Assembly: GCA_021613535.1 (NCBI GenBank)
Contig: CP075497.1
Span: 9,300,001-9,364,000 of the forward strand
DNA length: 64,000 bases
From: Adineta vaga
Taxonomy: Eukaryota; Rotifera
Direction: 5' to 3'
Position numbers and translations under genes: made by a program. A model generated the notes under the pieces. The model made no database searches. It worked only from the letters and a program-made list of their open reading frames with translations, and was not told the origin of the DNA. Of this stretch, positions 62,531 to 64,000 are shown one piece after another. Position 1 is the first letter of the stretch, and each line of letters opens with the position of its first letter.

Positions 62531-64000
62531 ATGTACACATTTTCAACATTGCCGATTGAACTCGTCTATCGAATTTTGGATCATCTGTCTGATTTTACAC
62601 TATTCTGTTCGATGCAAAATGTTTGCCAACGTTTTAATCAAATTCTGAACATTTATCATCGATATCAAGTAAGTTTGCCAAGTGCTTTACCTATTCTATC
62701 ATCTGTTCAAGCACACATGAGCCTCGCAATATCTAACTTATTCAGTTTACTCAAAGAAAAAACAAATTTCACAATTCCGAAGCGATTTCCACGAGGCAAC
62801 CCCACACAATATTGACTCATGCTATTAAAACAACCCTTCCTCTCAACTGTTCTTTTCTATCTATGCACATCGAATATATATCTCATCAAACGTGCACTCA
62901 TGTGCCGCACAAGAATGAAACCGCAGCATTAAAACACCTTTCCCCTTTCAAACAAATGTCTCTATTGCAACTCTCAAACAATTCAACAACTATCTTTGAA
63001 ACCCACCCAATAAAATAAAGTGAACTGTTTTATATTGTGCCCCAACTCCATACGATCTTTCGCAAACCAAATCTAAAAATAACAATCCCAAACCGTTCGA
63101 AATAAACAAGTAACACTACCTTCAGTACATTACTTACTCTACTCATCCGACGATTTCAAAATTCACTCAGTAATAATCAGACAAGCACCGATTTATCTTT
63201 TCACTACATGAACCCAGATCGAACATTTTCAAACACCACCGCCACACCTCTTGTATAATGCTATATCAAATTGAAAAATCTTACTCTAAAGTTCCAATTG
63301 CTTTACCCACATTCTCGAAAGGAATATTCTATACATAGACACTCAGCACACTAAATCTCGAGAACAATCGAGTCGGCCATCAAGGAGCGCAACATATTGG
63401 TGATGCCTTGCGAATAAACACGGTAATACTCATTCACTCTTGTCCTAATTAAGACACCCGTGCTCTCTCTCGTCTATAGACACTCACCACACTAAATCTC
63501 AGGTACAATCAACTCGGCCATCAAGGAGCACAACATATTGGTGATGCCTTGCGAATAAACACGGTAATACTCATTCACTCTTGTCCTAATTGAGACACCC
63601 GTGCTCTCTCTCGTCTATAGACACTCACCACACTAAATCTGGAGTTCAATGAAATCGGCCATCAAGGAGCACAACATATTGGTGATTCCTTGCGAATAAA
63701 CACGGTAATATTCATTCACTCTTGTCCTAATTGACACATCCATACTCTCTTCTCATCTATAGACACTCACCACACTAAATCTCCGATACAATACAATCGG
63801 CCATCAAGGAGCACAACATATTGGTGATGCCTTGCGAATAAACACGGTAATACTCATTCGCTCCTGTCCTAATTGACACATCCATACTCTCTTCTCATCT
63901 ATAGACACTCACCGCACTAGATCTCGGGGACAATCAAATCGGCCATCAACGAGCACAACATATTGGTGATTCCTTGCGAATAAACACAGTAATATTCATT
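62531..64000 (+). CDS. F-box plus LRR (LRR_6/RI-type) protein, 3' end outside window
   Basis: Exon 1 is 62531-62668 (46 codons), an F-box: MYTFSTLPIELVYRILDHLS, then MQNVCQRFNQILNIYHRYQ, followed by a GTAAGT donor in phase 0. After a 670-base intron come five phase-0 exons of exactly 84 bases: 63339-63422, 63480-63563, 63621-63704, 63763-63846 and 63905-63988. Each codes one 28-residue LRR of the ribonuclease-inhibitor/NLRC3 type, for example TLTTLNLRYNQLGHQGAQHI followed by GDALRINT. The introns between them are 57-58 bases and nearly identical. The first-exon-to-LRR layout agrees with known bdelloid F-box/LRR proteins. Such a protein would be a ubiquitin-ligase substrate receptor with a curved binding surface; its target is unknown. 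The array runs past the window end. Confidence 0.8.
63339..64000 (+). repeat. Tandem exon+intron array, 141-142 base period
   Basis: At least five units, each an 84-base exon plus a 57-58-base intron. Exons differ mainly at codons 8-12 of the unit (ENNRV, RYNQL, EFNEI, RYNTI, GDNQI), the variable surface of an LRR. The introns share ACTCATTCaCTCtTGTCCTA and end CTATAG in all complete copies. Confidence 0.9.

Overview
This window is eukaryotic animal DNA, and a bdelloid rotifer is the best fit (a Rotaria- or Adineta-like genome is my inference). It is AT-rich, gene-dense and full of GT-AG introns of about 45-65 bases. It carries gene families that are expanded in bdelloids: an ADP-ribosyltransferase-like plus TPR protein at the left edge, an F-box plus leucine-rich-repeat protein at the right edge, a second F-box protein and an orphan rhodopsin-type receptor. 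Between them sit conserved animal genes that can be recognised exon by exon after splicing.

Layout. Minus strand 1-3983: an ERICH3-like gene (DUF4590) running into an ART-like/TPR coding region cut by the window edge. Plus strand 6125-7072: a 7TM receptor. Plus strand 7564-10641: a decayed CUL1 paralogue with in-frame stops and a frameshift. Plus strand 11113-20434: CYFIP (WAVE complex), SLC25A51 (mitochondrial NAD+ carrier) and DNAAF11/LRRC6 (dynein-arm assembly). Minus strand 20970-22426: a KLF10/11-type zinc-finger factor. Plus strand 23793-26501: an F-box protein and a small unknown protein. Plus strand 27016-33719: MON2. Plus strand 34471-37265: the DDX24 helicase. Minus strand 37616-38284: a PAR-like bZIP factor with about 3.9 kb of non-coding DNA upstream. 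Minus strand 42185-45944: TRMT10A followed after 43 bases by LRRC40. Plus strand 46370-53511: a C2H2 protein, an unidentified gene and an NHE8-type Na+/H+ exchanger. Minus strand 53711-58101: a short TopBP1 followed by a Tudor protein. Plus strand 58464-59575: FBXO36. After this lies a relic-rich stretch holding TatD-like remains, a diverged tandem duplication and a fold-back element, and then an F-box gene followed by a tandem array of one-repeat-per-exon LRR exons that continues past the window.

The genes form no single pathway. They cover cilia (DNAAF11, probably ERICH3), actin (CYFIP), Golgi/endosome (MON2, NHE8), RNA (DDX24, TRMT10A), genome maintenance (TopBP1) and ubiquitin ligases (CUL1 relic, F-box genes). 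Three things stand out. First, the F-box gene at the right edge has at least five near-identical exon+intron units, each encoding one 28-residue LRR. Second, several same-strand gene pairs are separated by only 43-200 bases and have a pyrimidine-AG acceptor right before the downstream ATG, which suggests spliced-leader operons. Third, a competing donor site may decide whether the ERICH3 product stops or continues into the ART/TPR module. No rRNA, CRISPR or convincing tRNA gene was seen.
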